DNA from: Spirochaetaceae bacterium
GTDB lineage: Bacteria > Spirochaetota > Spirochaetia > Treponematales > Treponemataceae
Direction: 5' to 3'
Length of the DNA stretch: 8,853 bases
Assembly: GCA_031290725.1 (NCBI GenBank)
Contig: JAITMZ010000023.1
Coordinates: 1-8,853 of the forward strand
The notes below the pieces were generated by a model that worked only from the letters and a program-made list of their open reading frames with translations, ran no database searches and was not told the DNA's origin. Made by a program: the position numbers and the translations under genes. Positions 1 to 6,131 of the stretch are shown piece after piece (the stretch's first letter is position 1; every line of letters starts with the position of its first letter).

Positions 1-280
1 AGGACTTGGCAAGGGCGATCAAGTGGGGTAAACGGGGGCACAGGAGAGGCTCGCCGCCGGAAATCACAAAGCCGGACAGCACATTCCTGCGGCGCTCCAG
101 ATATGAAATGACCGTCTCAAAATCAACGCCCTCCTCTGCGGGAAGGGTTCCGCGCACCAGAAGGGCGTTGTAACAATAGGGACAACGCAAATTGCAACCG
201 CACAGGAAAAGTGCGGCCGCAACCCGGCCCGGGTAGTCCACCAGGCTGGTCTTTACCAATGTACCGAGGATTTCACTCAC
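1..280 (-). CDS. nrdG: Anaerobic ribonucleoside-triphosphate reductase activating protein (radical SAM), 5' part only
   Basis: The gene runs off the left edge; 93 N-terminal residues are visible. The family uses a [4Fe-4S] cluster and S-adenosylmethionine to make the glycyl radical on class III ribonucleotide reductase in the cytoplasm. The radical SAM signature CX3CX2C is seen as CNLRCPYC (residues 29-36), with an extra Cys at 27, preceded by the family-typical KTSLVDYPGR (10-19) and followed by the SAM-binding ISGGEP (73-78). The start is a GTG that overlaps the TGA of the upstream redoxin gene as GTGA, so translation is probably coupled; no separate ribosome binding site is evident. The neighbour carries a NrdD-type glycyl-radical motif, which favours NrdG over a pyruvate formate-lyase activase or another small activase, but the specificity-determining C-terminus is outside the window. 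Confidence 0.85.
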   Translation of the reverse strand, partial: MSEILGTLVKTSLVDYPGRVAAALFLCGCNLRCPYCYNALLVRGTLPAEEGVDFETVISYLERRRNVLSGFVISGGEPLLCPRLPHLIALAKS

Positions 281-816
281 ACCGCGACGGGCTGTTTTCG
301 GGCCGGGCGGTCAAAAAGTACCTGTAATTCCCCCACGCTGTGAGCCCTGCCGATCAAATTATCCTCGCCGTCGTAAAAGACGGCAGTGGGGGCGCTGAAA
401 ATGTTCAGTCCCATCGCCTTTTTGATACCGTCGCTGGTGTCCACATCGATGATGCTGCCCTTCACGCCGCAATTAGACAAGTAGTCCTTCACCGGCGGGC
501 AATTGGGGCATGTTTTCCGCGCAAAAAGCTCATACCGGACGGGCTGCGCATCTCCGCGCATAGCCGCATTCTCTGCAAAAAGCTCGCTCACCGCAGTGGC
601 ATCGGCAACAACGTTTTTCCTTGCCGCTTCCGCGCTGCGGGGCAGAAAATTTTTCCGCTGGCCAAATTCATCACGCTTGCCCTTGTTCCAATTTTTTACC
701 GACCGGTAATATCCTACGATACGCGCGTAAACCTCGGTCTCGGTTCCCTTAACGTTGGCCAGCGCATCCTTTGTGTCGGCGATCTCTTTTTCAATCGCCG
801 CTAAATTCCGTGACAT
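277..816 (-). CDS. NrdD-type glycyl-radical motif joined to a glutaredoxin-like domain (179 aa)
   Basis: Two parts are visible. Residues 1-30 look like a charged helix (AAIEKEIADTKDALANVKG). Residues 30-54 read ARIVGYYRSVKNWNKGK..., matching the C-terminal glycyl-radical loop of class III ribonucleotide reductases (R-[IV]-x-G-Y, then N-x-G-K), with Gly35 as the candidate radical site. Residues about 95-172 form a glutaredoxin/NrdH-like domain with CPNC at 103-106 and a likely cis-proline in SAPTAV (Pro133). The catalytic barrel of NrdD (normally 600-700 residues) is absent, as is the Cys4 metal site that precedes the loop in many NrdDs. The start is supported by GGAGG at 821-825, four bases before the ATG. 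It overlaps nrdG by four bases. Plausible roles are a redoxin that re-reduces NrdD, or a spare radical domain in the manner of YfiD for pyruvate formate-lyase; both are inference. Confidence 0.7.
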   Translation of the reverse strand: MSRNLAAIEKEIADTKDALANVKGTETEVYARIVGYYRSVKNWNKGKRDEFGQRKNFLPRSAEAARKNVVADATAVSELFAENAAMRGDAQPVRYELFARKTCPNCPPVKDYLSNCGVKGSIIDVDTSDGIKKAMGLNIFSAPTAVFYDGEDNLIGRAHSVGELQVLFDRPARKQPVAV

Positions 817-830
817 ATAACCTCCAAAAA

Positions 831-876
831 GTATATATACAGGACACCTTCAAACACTGCATTTTTAAGGTGTTCC
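831..876 (-). promoter_or_regulatory. Structured 5' leader of the redoxin gene
   Basis: The predicted leader contains an imperfect inverted repeat: GGAACACCTT at 876-867 pairs with AAGGTGTCC at 850-842 on the minus strand, nine pairs with one bulged A. It is followed by a perfect ten-base palindrome, gtatatatac (831-840), directly before the ribosome binding site. It could affect translation or bind a regulator. There is no U-run, so it does not look like an intrinsic terminator. Confidence 0.35.
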
Positions 877-883
877 AATTCAT

Positions 884-918
884 ACACTAAATATAGCGTA
901 GTTTTTATATTTTGTCAA
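884..918 (-). promoter_or_regulatory. Sigma70-type promoter for the redoxin-nrdG unit, with NrdR-box-like palindrome over the -10
   Basis: On the minus strand a perfect TTGACA (918-913) is followed by a 17-base spacer and TATATT (895-890). The -35 begins three bases after the ilvN stop codon, so the redoxin-nrdG pair has its own promoter and a leader of about 65 bases. Overlapping the -10, plus-strand 884-899 reads acactaaatatagcgt. That matches 14 of 16 positions of the NrdR box consensus as I remember it (acaCwAtATaTwGtgt). NrdR usually binds two boxes about 31 bases apart; only a weak partner (acact at 854-858) is seen. Confidence 0.65.
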
Positions 919-921
919 GTG

Positions 922-1470
922 CTAAACACTAGAAAAATCAAATTTTTTTGAAAAATCCGCATCCTGGACGCTTCCCCGCAGCATGGCGGTGATCCCGGTA
1001 CGCATCAATTCCAAAATCCCGTAGGGTTCCAGGAGTTTGATAAGGCTTGCCACCTTGTCTTCACTCCCGGTGGCCTCAATGACGATGGATTCGGGGGCTA
1101 CGTCCACAATGCGGGCCCGGAAGATGTTCGCCGTCTCAATGACGCCGCCCCGGGTCGCGTAGTCAGCCGCCACCTTCACCAGCACCATTTCCCGCATCAC
1201 CGTGTCCGGCGGGTTACAGTGGGTGATGGAGATCACCTCCACCAGTTTGGACAACTGCTTGGTGATCTGCTCCAGCACGTATTCATCCCCGCATACCACG
1301 ATGGTCATCCGCGAACGGCCCCGGTGGTGGGTTTCGCCCACCGTGAGACTGTCGATGTTGAATCCCCGGCGGCTGAACAGCCCGGACACACGGCTTAATA
1401 CACCGGCGTGGTTGTCTACCAGCACCGACAGAATATAGCGCCGATTTTTTTTATTTTCCATACTTTCCAT
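922..1470 (-). CDS. ilvN: Acetolactate synthase small (regulatory) subunit
   Basis: This is the regulatory subunit of acetohydroxyacid synthase, the first common enzyme of branched-chain amino-acid synthesis; it activates the catalytic subunit and confers valine feedback. The 182 residues fit the family (about 160-180). An N-terminal ACT domain starts RRYILSVLVDNHAGVLSRV (10-28) and runs through GFNIDSLTVG (36-45); Asn20, Gly23 and Asn38 align with E. coli IlvH Asn11, Gly14 and Asn29, positions tied to valine sensitivity, so feedback control is probably intact. The C-terminal domain contains MREMVLVKV and NIFRARIVDV. It lies 28 bases after aroF-pheA on the same strand with no visible promoter or terminator between, so co-transcription is likely. 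No ilvB is adjacent in the window. The ribosome binding site is weak; Met4 (1461) is an alternative start. Confidence 0.93.
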   Translation of the reverse strand: MESMENKKNRRYILSVLVDNHAGVLSRVSGLFSRRGFNIDSLTVGETHHRGRSRMTIVVCGDEYVLEQITKQLSKLVEVISITHCNPPDTVMREMVLVKVAADYATRGGVIETANIFRARIVDVAPESIVIEATGSEDKVASLIKLLEPYGILELMRTGITAMLRGSVQDADFSKKFDFSSV

Positions 1471-1498
1471 ACGAATAGTATATCACCGATTCGGCGAA

Positions 1499-3439
1499 TT
1501 AGCAATCCCTGTTTTGATAAATTCCCAAAAGCCGAATCCCCTGGGCATTGTTCTTCAACTCGGCGATCACCCGGTCCACTACGGTGACGGCGTCTTCCCT
1601 GCTCATACCGGGGAGGACCACATCGGCGTAGAACATATAGCGCCAGGGCTCGCCGGGCATGGGGCGGGATTCAAGGCGGCTCAGGTTCAGGGCGTGGCGC
1701 TGGAAAACACTCAGGCAGTCGCAGAGAGCGCCCGGGGTGTTTTTTGCGATGAAGATTATCGACGCCTTTCTGTCCTGACCGGGGAAGTCCGGGAGGGTCA
1801 CGCCGTGCTGCCGGGAGGCGATGACCACAAAGCGCGTGTAATTGTGCTTGCTCGACTCAATGCTCGCGGTCAATTCCGCCAGATCGTTGTACTTGGCGTT
1901 TATCCCGGAGGCGATGGCGGCATTTTCCACGCTCCCCTTTTCCGCTACGATTTTTGCGGCATTGGCGGTGGTTTGGGCAAAGACCTGCTTCCAGTGGGGG
2001 TGCTGTTCCAAAAAATCCCCGCACTGATTGAAGGCGTGGGGATGGGAGTAGCAGTTTTTGAGGGTTCCCAGGGTGGCGCCCCGGATGGCCAAGAGGGAAT
2101 GTTCGATCCGCAGGGTGGCGCCGGCCATGATGCAGATGTCGTCAAAGCGAAAAAGGCTGTCGTAGGTTTCCAGTACCGAACCGGCCAGGCTGTTTTCAAT
2201 GGGAACCATGCCGTAGCCCGCAGCGCCCACGGAAACCGCCTCGAAGACCTCCCGGAAGGACAGGAGCGCCAGTTCCCCCACGGTCTCACCGAAATACCGG
2301 CCGATGGCTTGCTCGGAGTAGGCCCCCCGGATTCCCGAAAAGGCGCAGACCCCTTGATAGCCCGGTTTTGTTTTATCCAGGGGCAGGGGTTCCGGGGCGG
2401 TCTTGCGGATGTGTGCCACCTCCCTGCCCAGCACCGGGGCCAGTACGCTGATGTCCCGCATGAGCTTGTCGAACTGTTCCGGGAGCAATGACTGAGCGCC
2501 GTCGGAGAGGGCATGGTCGGGGTCGCAGTGCATCTCCACGATGATGCCGTCCGCACCGGCCGCCACCGCCGCCAGGGCCATGGGGGGCACCTTGTCGCGG
2601 ATGCCCACCGCATGGCTGGGGTCCACAATCACCGGCAGATGGGTCAGCGAACGGAGCACCGGGATGGCGGACATGTCCAATGTGTTGCGGGTGGCCCGCT
2701 CAAAGGTGCGGATCCCCCGTTCACACAGCACAACTTGCTGAGAGCCGGAGGACAGAAGGTACTCCGCGGCCATGAGCCACTCTTCGATGGTGGCAGAAAG
2801 CCCCCGCTTGAGCAGCACGGGCTTTCCCGTTTCCCCTATCCGCTTCAAAAGTTCAAAATTCTGCATATTCCGGGCACCGATTTGGTACATATCGATAAAA
2901 TCCCGGGTACAGGGGATGTGCTCGGCGGATACGATCTCCGTCACCACCGGCAGCCCATAGGCGTCACCCGCTTCCCGGAGAAGGCGCACCCCCTCTTCGC
3001 CCAGTCCCTGAAAGGCATAGGGGCTGGTACGAGGCTTGAAGGCACCCCCCCGGAGCATCACCGCGCCGGAGAGCGCCGCTTTTTGGGCGATGGACATCAT
3101 CTGCTCCCGGCTTTCCACGGCACAGGGACCGGCGATCACCGCCAGTTTTCTGCCGCCAAAGCAGATGGTCTGACCGCGCTTGTTGGGGATTTCCACAATG
3201 GTATTGTCGGTTTTAAACTCCCGACTGGCCATTTTATAGGGCTTGGAGATGGGAATCACCCGTTTCACCCCAGGAAGAATTTCCACCGACCGGGGATCAA
3301 TGGCCAGTTTCCCCACAGCGCCCAAAACAGTCTCCTCCTCGCCGACAATCTCGTTCACCCGGAGGTTTCTGGTTTCAAGAAACTGGTGCAAATTGCGTTT
3401 ATCCGCCGCCGAAATGGCATTGTCCAATACGATAATCAT
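1499..3439 (-). CDS. Fused DAHP synthase (type I-beta) and prephenate dehydratase with C-terminal ACT domain
   Basis: A 646-residue bifunctional enzyme joining the first step of the shikimate pathway (PEP + erythrose 4-phosphate to DAHP) to the phenylalanine-specific step (prephenate to phenylpyruvate). Order: ferredoxin-like regulatory domain (1 to about 80, as in Thermotoga DAHP synthase); DAHP synthase barrel (about 95-340) with IAGPC (102-106), KPRTS (135-139), QIGARN (186-191), CERGIRTFE (239-247) and VDPSH (272-276); the metal ligands align as Cys106, His276, Glu302 and Asp313. Prephenate dehydratase follows (about 364-541) with MVPIENS (411-417), SHPHAF (465-470) and the catalytic TRF (535-537); then ACT (about 559-646) with PGAL (569-572) and the phenylalanine-binding ESRP (590-593). 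No chorismate mutase domain is present. The frame is open 12 codons further upstream, but that part is a hydrophobic stretch overlapping the promoter; the ATG at 3439 matches the usual DAHP synthase N-terminus (MIIVL). Confidence 0.93.
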   Translation of the reverse strand: MIIVLDNAISAADKRNLHQFLETRNLRVNEIVGEEETVLGAVGKLAIDPRSVEILPGVKRVIPISKPYKMASREFKTDNTIVEIPNKRGQTICFGGRKLAVIAGPCAVESREQMMSIAQKAALSGAVMLRGGAFKPRTSPYAFQGLGEEGVRLLREAGDAYGLPVVTEIVSAEHIPCTRDFIDMYQIGARNMQNFELLKRIGETGKPVLLKRGLSATIEEWLMAAEYLLSSGSQQVVLCERGIRTFERATRNTLDMSAIPVLRSLTHLPVIVDPSHAVGIRDKVPPMALAAVAAGADGIIVEMHCDPDHALSDGAQSLLPEQFDKLMRDISVLAPVLGREVAHIRKTAPEPLPLDKTKPGYQGVCAFSGIRGAYSEQAIGRYFGETVGELALLSFREVFEAVSVGAAGYGMVPIENSLAGSVLETYDSLFRFDDICIMAGATLRIEHSLLAIRGATLGTLKNCYSHPHAFNQCGDFLEQHPHWKQVFAQTTANAAKIVAEKGSVENAAIASGINAKYNDLAELTASIESSKHNYTRFVVIASRQHGVTLPDFPGQDRKASIIFIAKNTPGALCDCLSVFQRHALNLSRLESRPMPGEPWRYMFYADVVLPGMSREDAVTVVDRVIAELKNNAQGIRLLGIYQNRDC

Positions 3440-3446
3440 GAGAATG

Positions 3447-3475
3447 ATGATACAAAGTAAAAAGAAAAATGTCAA
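3447..3475 (-). promoter_or_regulatory. Promoter of aroF-pheA, positioned for a leaderless transcript
   Basis: On the minus strand TTGACA (3475-3470) is followed by exactly 17 bases and TATCAT (3452-3447). Seven bases (CATTCTC) separate the -10 from the ATG at 3439, so transcription would start at or one base before the ATG. No Shine-Dalgarno sequence precedes the ATG, which fits leaderless translation. The -35 hexamer supplies the TTG that a gene finder could mistake for the start codon. Confidence 0.65.
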
Positions 3476-3536
3476 GCCTGGCCGCCTGCTCCCCTTGCGG
3501 GGTTGGTGTTTGCTTTTTTTCTGCCTGTGTGAAGTC

Positions 3537-5396
3537 TCACGTGCCGCTGCGCAGGGCTCGCAGGGCGGCTCGGGCCGCAGTGTGGGCGGGGTTCAGCATG
3601 AGGCAGTATTCCAAGCCAGCCGCCGCCGCCTGAGGGCCCGCATTGTCCAACTGGATGACCGCCAGGTGATACGCGATGTCCGCCTTATCCAGGGTGGACT
3701 CAAAGGCATCCAGGGCTTTTCGGCAGAGCGCCACGGCCAGATGCGGCCGGCCGGTACCGGCGTATATCTCCGCCAGGTTCAGGTATATCCGGAGAGGCGG
3801 GCGGTAGTAGCGGGTTTTCGCGCCGTCGGGCAGGAGTTCCCCGGTACTCTCCAGCAGACGCTTGTACCGCTCCTCCGCCAGCAGTGAGTCGCCATCCAGT
3901 GCCGCAAAGTAGGCTGCGGCTTCCATCGCCCACGCCGGGGCAGTGAAATATTCTTCCGTGCCGCCCCGGGCTCCGGCGTATTGCCCAAACAAACGGCGGG
4001 CATCGTCAAAATGCTCGTGGGCCAGGAGAAATGCCAGAGCATATTGTACCAATGTGGGGGGGTACACCAGGTCAGTGTCCAGGGTGCCGCTTCCCGGTTC
4101 ACCGGCAGCGGCCGTCTCTGCAAAGCGCTGCCGCCCCTCCAGGGCATTCCACAGCCAGGGAAACCGAACCCCCTCTTCCCGACCGGCGGCCAAACGAGCG
4201 GCCCGGTCCAGCTTGAAGTATTCCACCTGCATCTCCGGTGAATACTCCCGGTCCAGGGCGGTGCGCATTTTTTCCAGTACCTCCGCCACCGTGATGGCCG
4301 CGATCCGGTCCGCCGCCGCCATGCCCCGGCTCCGCAGCCCCGCCGCCCGGAGTTCGCGCTCCAGGTCGGTCCTGCTGTCTTCCGCCGCCGCCCGCTCCCG
4401 GGCAAAGACGCCGTACGCCGCAAGCCCCGGCCAGTATCCCGGATATTCGTTCACCAGGGTGTTCAGCATAATCGACCGGGTCAACGGATCGCCCTCCAGG
4501 GATGCATCTCTGGCGCGGTTGTAATACACCACCGGGGGCACTATGAAACTGTCAAAGCTGGCGAGTATCCAGTCCCGCACCTTTTTCCCGTCGTCAAAAT
4601 TACCGGCGCTGTCCAGGGCATCCTGCAGGAGGAGTGCGCCCTCAAGCCGGGCGGCGGGATCGCTGTTTTCGCTCTCCGGCGACACGATGAACGACACCCC
4701 AAATTTTGTCACCGCATCAAAATCCCCGGTGTCCAGGAAGAGGGTGCTCCAAAAAAGACGCCGCCCCCATACCTCCGGCCCCCTCGCATCGGGAAGCTCC
4801 GCATAAAGCCGGGCAGCCCCGCCGATGTCGCCCCCCGCAGCCAGGGCCACCGCCGCATTGGTCAGAAAAGGCCCGGTCCGGGCAGTACGCCAGGCGGCCA
4901 GGGAGCGGAGCGCGGAAAGAGAGAAGGGATCGGCGCGGAAATCCAATTCCGCTCCTAGGGATTCGTAGCGGGTGCCGGTGAGCGCTTTCGCCCGATCATT
5001 CGCTTCGGCGCTTCGTCCCTGGTCCATCAAAAACCAGGTGTATACGCCGTTTAGCTCCGGGTCGGCGCTCTGGGTTTTAAGTCCCCTGAGAAGGCACCAC
5101 TCGGCGTCGGCGCTTTGATTCAGGGACATGAGCCGGCGATACACTCCCAGCCGCTGAACCACCGTGAGGGTGCGCCGGGAATAGACCCGGAGATGACGCA
5201 CGGCGGCGCGGGTATTTCCGGCGGAGATATAGGTGTCGGTTCGGGCCATCCGGGCGGCAAAGGCGGTATCGTCCACGACGGCACGGCAGGAGACCAGGGT
5301 GAGCGCCCCAGCGGCCAAGATGCAGAGCAGCGTGCGGCGCCACAGGCTGCGAGGCGGGTGGCAGGGACGCCAACGCCGCACTTCACCGCCGGTCAT
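3537..5396 (-). CDS. Large lipoprotein with TPR-like helical repeats (619 aa)
   Basis: I do not recognise the exact family. The N-terminus has an arginine-rich segment, a hydrophobic stretch (LLCILAAGALTLVSC, residues 23-37) and a lipobox ending at Cys37, so the protein should be lipid-anchored and exported. The rest is alanine/leucine-rich alpha-helical sequence with TPR character, e.g. LNLAEIYAGTGRPHLAVALC and YCLMLNPAHTAARAALRAL near the C-terminus (about 535-615), and ADAEWCLLRGLKTQSADPEL near the N-terminal third. Such proteins usually act as scaffolds at the periplasmic face of a membrane. I chose ATG 5396 because GGGGGG (5409-5404) sits seven bases upstream and the signal peptide is then nearly normal in length. 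ATG 5456 is the alternative; it lies seven bases after a possible -10 and would add 20 residues. It is 97 bases upstream of aroF-pheA, with no convincing terminator between. Confidence 0.8.
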   Translation of the reverse strand: MTGGEVRRWRPCHPPRSLWRRTLLCILAAGALTLVSCRAVVDDTAFAARMARTDTYISAGNTRAAVRHLRVYSRRTLTVVQRLGVYRRLMSLNQSADAEWCLLRGLKTQSADPELNGVYTWFLMDQGRSAEANDRAKALTGTRYESLGAELDFRADPFSLSALRSLAAWRTARTGPFLTNAAVALAAGGDIGGAARLYAELPDARGPEVWGRRLFWSTLFLDTGDFDAVTKFGVSFIVSPESENSDPAARLEGALLLQDALDSAGNFDDGKKVRDWILASFDSFIVPPVVYYNRARDASLEGDPLTRSIMLNTLVNEYPGYWPGLAAYGVFARERAAAEDSRTDLERELRAAGLRSRGMAAADRIAAITVAEVLEKMRTALDREYSPEMQVEYFKLDRAARLAAGREEGVRFPWLWNALEGRQRFAETAAAGEPGSGTLDTDLVYPPTLVQYALAFLLAHEHFDDARRLFGQYAGARGGTEEYFTAPAWAMEAAAYFAALDGDSLLAEERYKRLLESTGELLPDGAKTRYYRPPLRIYLNLAEIYAGTGRPHLAVALCRKALDAFESTLDKADIAYHLAVIQLDNAGPQAAAAGLEYCLMLNPAHTAARAALRALRSGT

Positions 5397-5463
5397 GCCG
5401 GTTCCCCCCACTCCCGCGCTGATAAATCCCGCAGTGAGCTTTTCGAAAAATTCCATACACCAT

Positions 5464-5492
5464 ATCATGACGAAAATGAATGTGCGAGTCAA
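5464..5492 (-). promoter_or_regulatory. Possible promoter of the TPR lipoprotein
   Basis: Minus-strand TTGACT (5492-5487), 17 bases, CATGAT (5469-5464). The -35 is good and the -10 is weak (4 of 6). Seven bases after the -10 is an ATG (5456), the same geometry as at aroF-pheA. Use of the better-supported ATG at 5396 would give a leader of about 60 bases. Confidence 0.35.
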
Positions 5493-5511
5493 GGTCGTTT
5501 GCAACAGTAAT

Positions 5512-5649
5512 TCAGAATTCAACCACAAAGTCGAAGAAGTTTTCAGGGATAAAACCCACTTTTCTCCTTCCTTTTTCGACTTCGCGGTAAAAAATTCTTT
5601 GTAAATGAAAACTGCCGGTAGGCCCGTGGTAGGGTTCGCCCTTGACCAT
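5512..5649 (-). CDS. Possible small hypothetical protein, 45 aa
   Basis: A short open frame not recognised as any family: starts MVKGEPYHGPTGSFHLQRIF and ends FFDFVVEF. Its first dozen codons mostly have G or C at the third position, as in the neighbouring genes, and it is rich in aromatic and charged residues, which is more protein-like than the other frames here. Against it: no Shine-Dalgarno sequence, no clear promoter, and overlap of its 3' end with the region just upstream of the lipoprotein promoter. It could be the surviving 3' end of a decayed gene. Confidence 0.25.
   Translation of the reverse strand: MVKGEPYHGPTGSFHLQRIFYREVEKGRRKVGFIPENFFDFVVEF
5528..5582. repeat. Inverted repeat, 8-bp perfect arms
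   Basis: aagtcgaa (5528-5535) and ttcgactt (5575-5582) are exact reverse complements separated by 39 bases of purine/pyrimidine-skewed sequence. It lies inside the possible 45-codon ORF. The long loop makes a terminator unlikely; significance unclear. Confidence 0.3.
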
Positions 5650-5864
5650 ACAATGCGCTATTCAGACAAATAGATGGATAGAGGATAGAGGTCGGCAGGC
5701 TCTCATCATTTTGCCAAACTCCCCCGCAATCCCTCCGCGCCTCTGCCCCCTCCATGCCCCCCGTGGGACACTCGCCCACTCCCCTGCGCCTTCCCACAGC
5801 CAGCCTTCGGTTGGCTCCTCGTGAAGCCCCAGCGGGCGCTGTTCCGCTTGGCGGCCGGCGGGGT
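5650..5864. other. Spacer without a supported gene
   Basis: All frames here give glycine/arginine/proline-rich or tryptophan-rich translations typical of non-coding GC-rich DNA. It contains a GTGGGA/TCCCAC inverted repeat (5761-5799) that recurs at 6716-6747, and a short hairpin at 5799-5817 (agccagcc, loop ttc, ggttggct) without a U-run. I see no tRNA, promoter or mobile element. Confidence 0.5.
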
Positions 5865-6131
5865 TTATGCCAAAACGGTTTTTAATGAAGCAGCGACGCT
5901 TGGGTTTTCCGTATTGATAAACCCCAGGGTATTGGTATGGTCTGCCTTTATCCCGGTGATAAATTCGTCCAGCCAAGACGGGGTCATGACCTTTATGCTG
6001 CTGAAGTCGAGCACGATTTCATCGACGGGGTTTATATCGTTAAGGATATAGGCACGGGCCAGCAAAAAAGCTTCTTTTCCAGCCGGGCGGGAAAGCAGCG
6101 CATCCCCAAAGTTACTGATGTCTATCGGCAT
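5865..6131 (-). CDS. STAS-like DUF4325 protein (88 aa)
   Basis: The protein resembles the DUF4325 (STAS-like) family: a short N-terminal strand (MPIDISNFG), then VDEIVLDFSSIKVMTPSWLDEFI (about 43-65), the usual strand followed by the TPS-containing turn and helix, ending in the ENPSVAASLKTVL helix. Such domains are typically encoded beside histidine-kinase-type ATPases and are thought to work as partner-switching modules like anti-anti-sigma factors; the precise function is unknown. The start at 6131 is chosen because GGAGG (6144-6140) lies eight bases upstream; the earlier in-frame ATG at 6146 overlaps that site. It overlaps the upstream ATPase frame by ten bases, so coupling is likely. No good terminator follows. 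Confidence 0.75.
   Translation of the reverse strand: MPIDISNFGDALLSRPAGKEAFLLARAYILNDINPVDEIVLDFSSIKVMTPSWLDEFITGIKADHTNTLGFINTENPSVAASLKTVLA

Noticed and set aside
854..869. Second NrdR box paired with 884-899
   Set aside because: Only 9 of 16 positions match and the offset is 30 rather than the usual 31-32; kept only as a weak half-site.
1514..2491. Long plus-strand ORF of 325 codons
   Set aside because: It is antisense to the prephenate dehydratase half of aroF-pheA; the translation is glycine/valine-rich without domain motifs, while the minus frame has full catalytic signatures.
2513..3460. Plus-strand ORF of 315 codons rich in histidine and glycine
   Set aside because: Antisense shadow of the DAHP synthase domain in a GC-rich gene; no ribosome binding site or recognisable domain.
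3440..3475. Hydrophobic N-terminal extension of AroF-PheA from a TTG start
   Set aside because: The TTG is part of a perfect -35 box and the extension is not found in DAHP synthases; the ATG at 3439 matches the family start.
3485..3524. GC hairpin followed by a T-run on the plus strand as a terminator
   Set aside because: The stem (cccc/gggg) is only four pairs, the T-run is about 17 bases away, and no plus-strand gene precedes it; on the minus strand the run lies on the wrong side.
5662..5976. Minus-strand ORF of 104 codons and the overlapping ORF at 5543-5797
   Set aside because: Both give tryptophan/glycine/arginine-rich translations with no conserved pattern; the first overlaps the 3' part of the DUF4325 gene in another frame.
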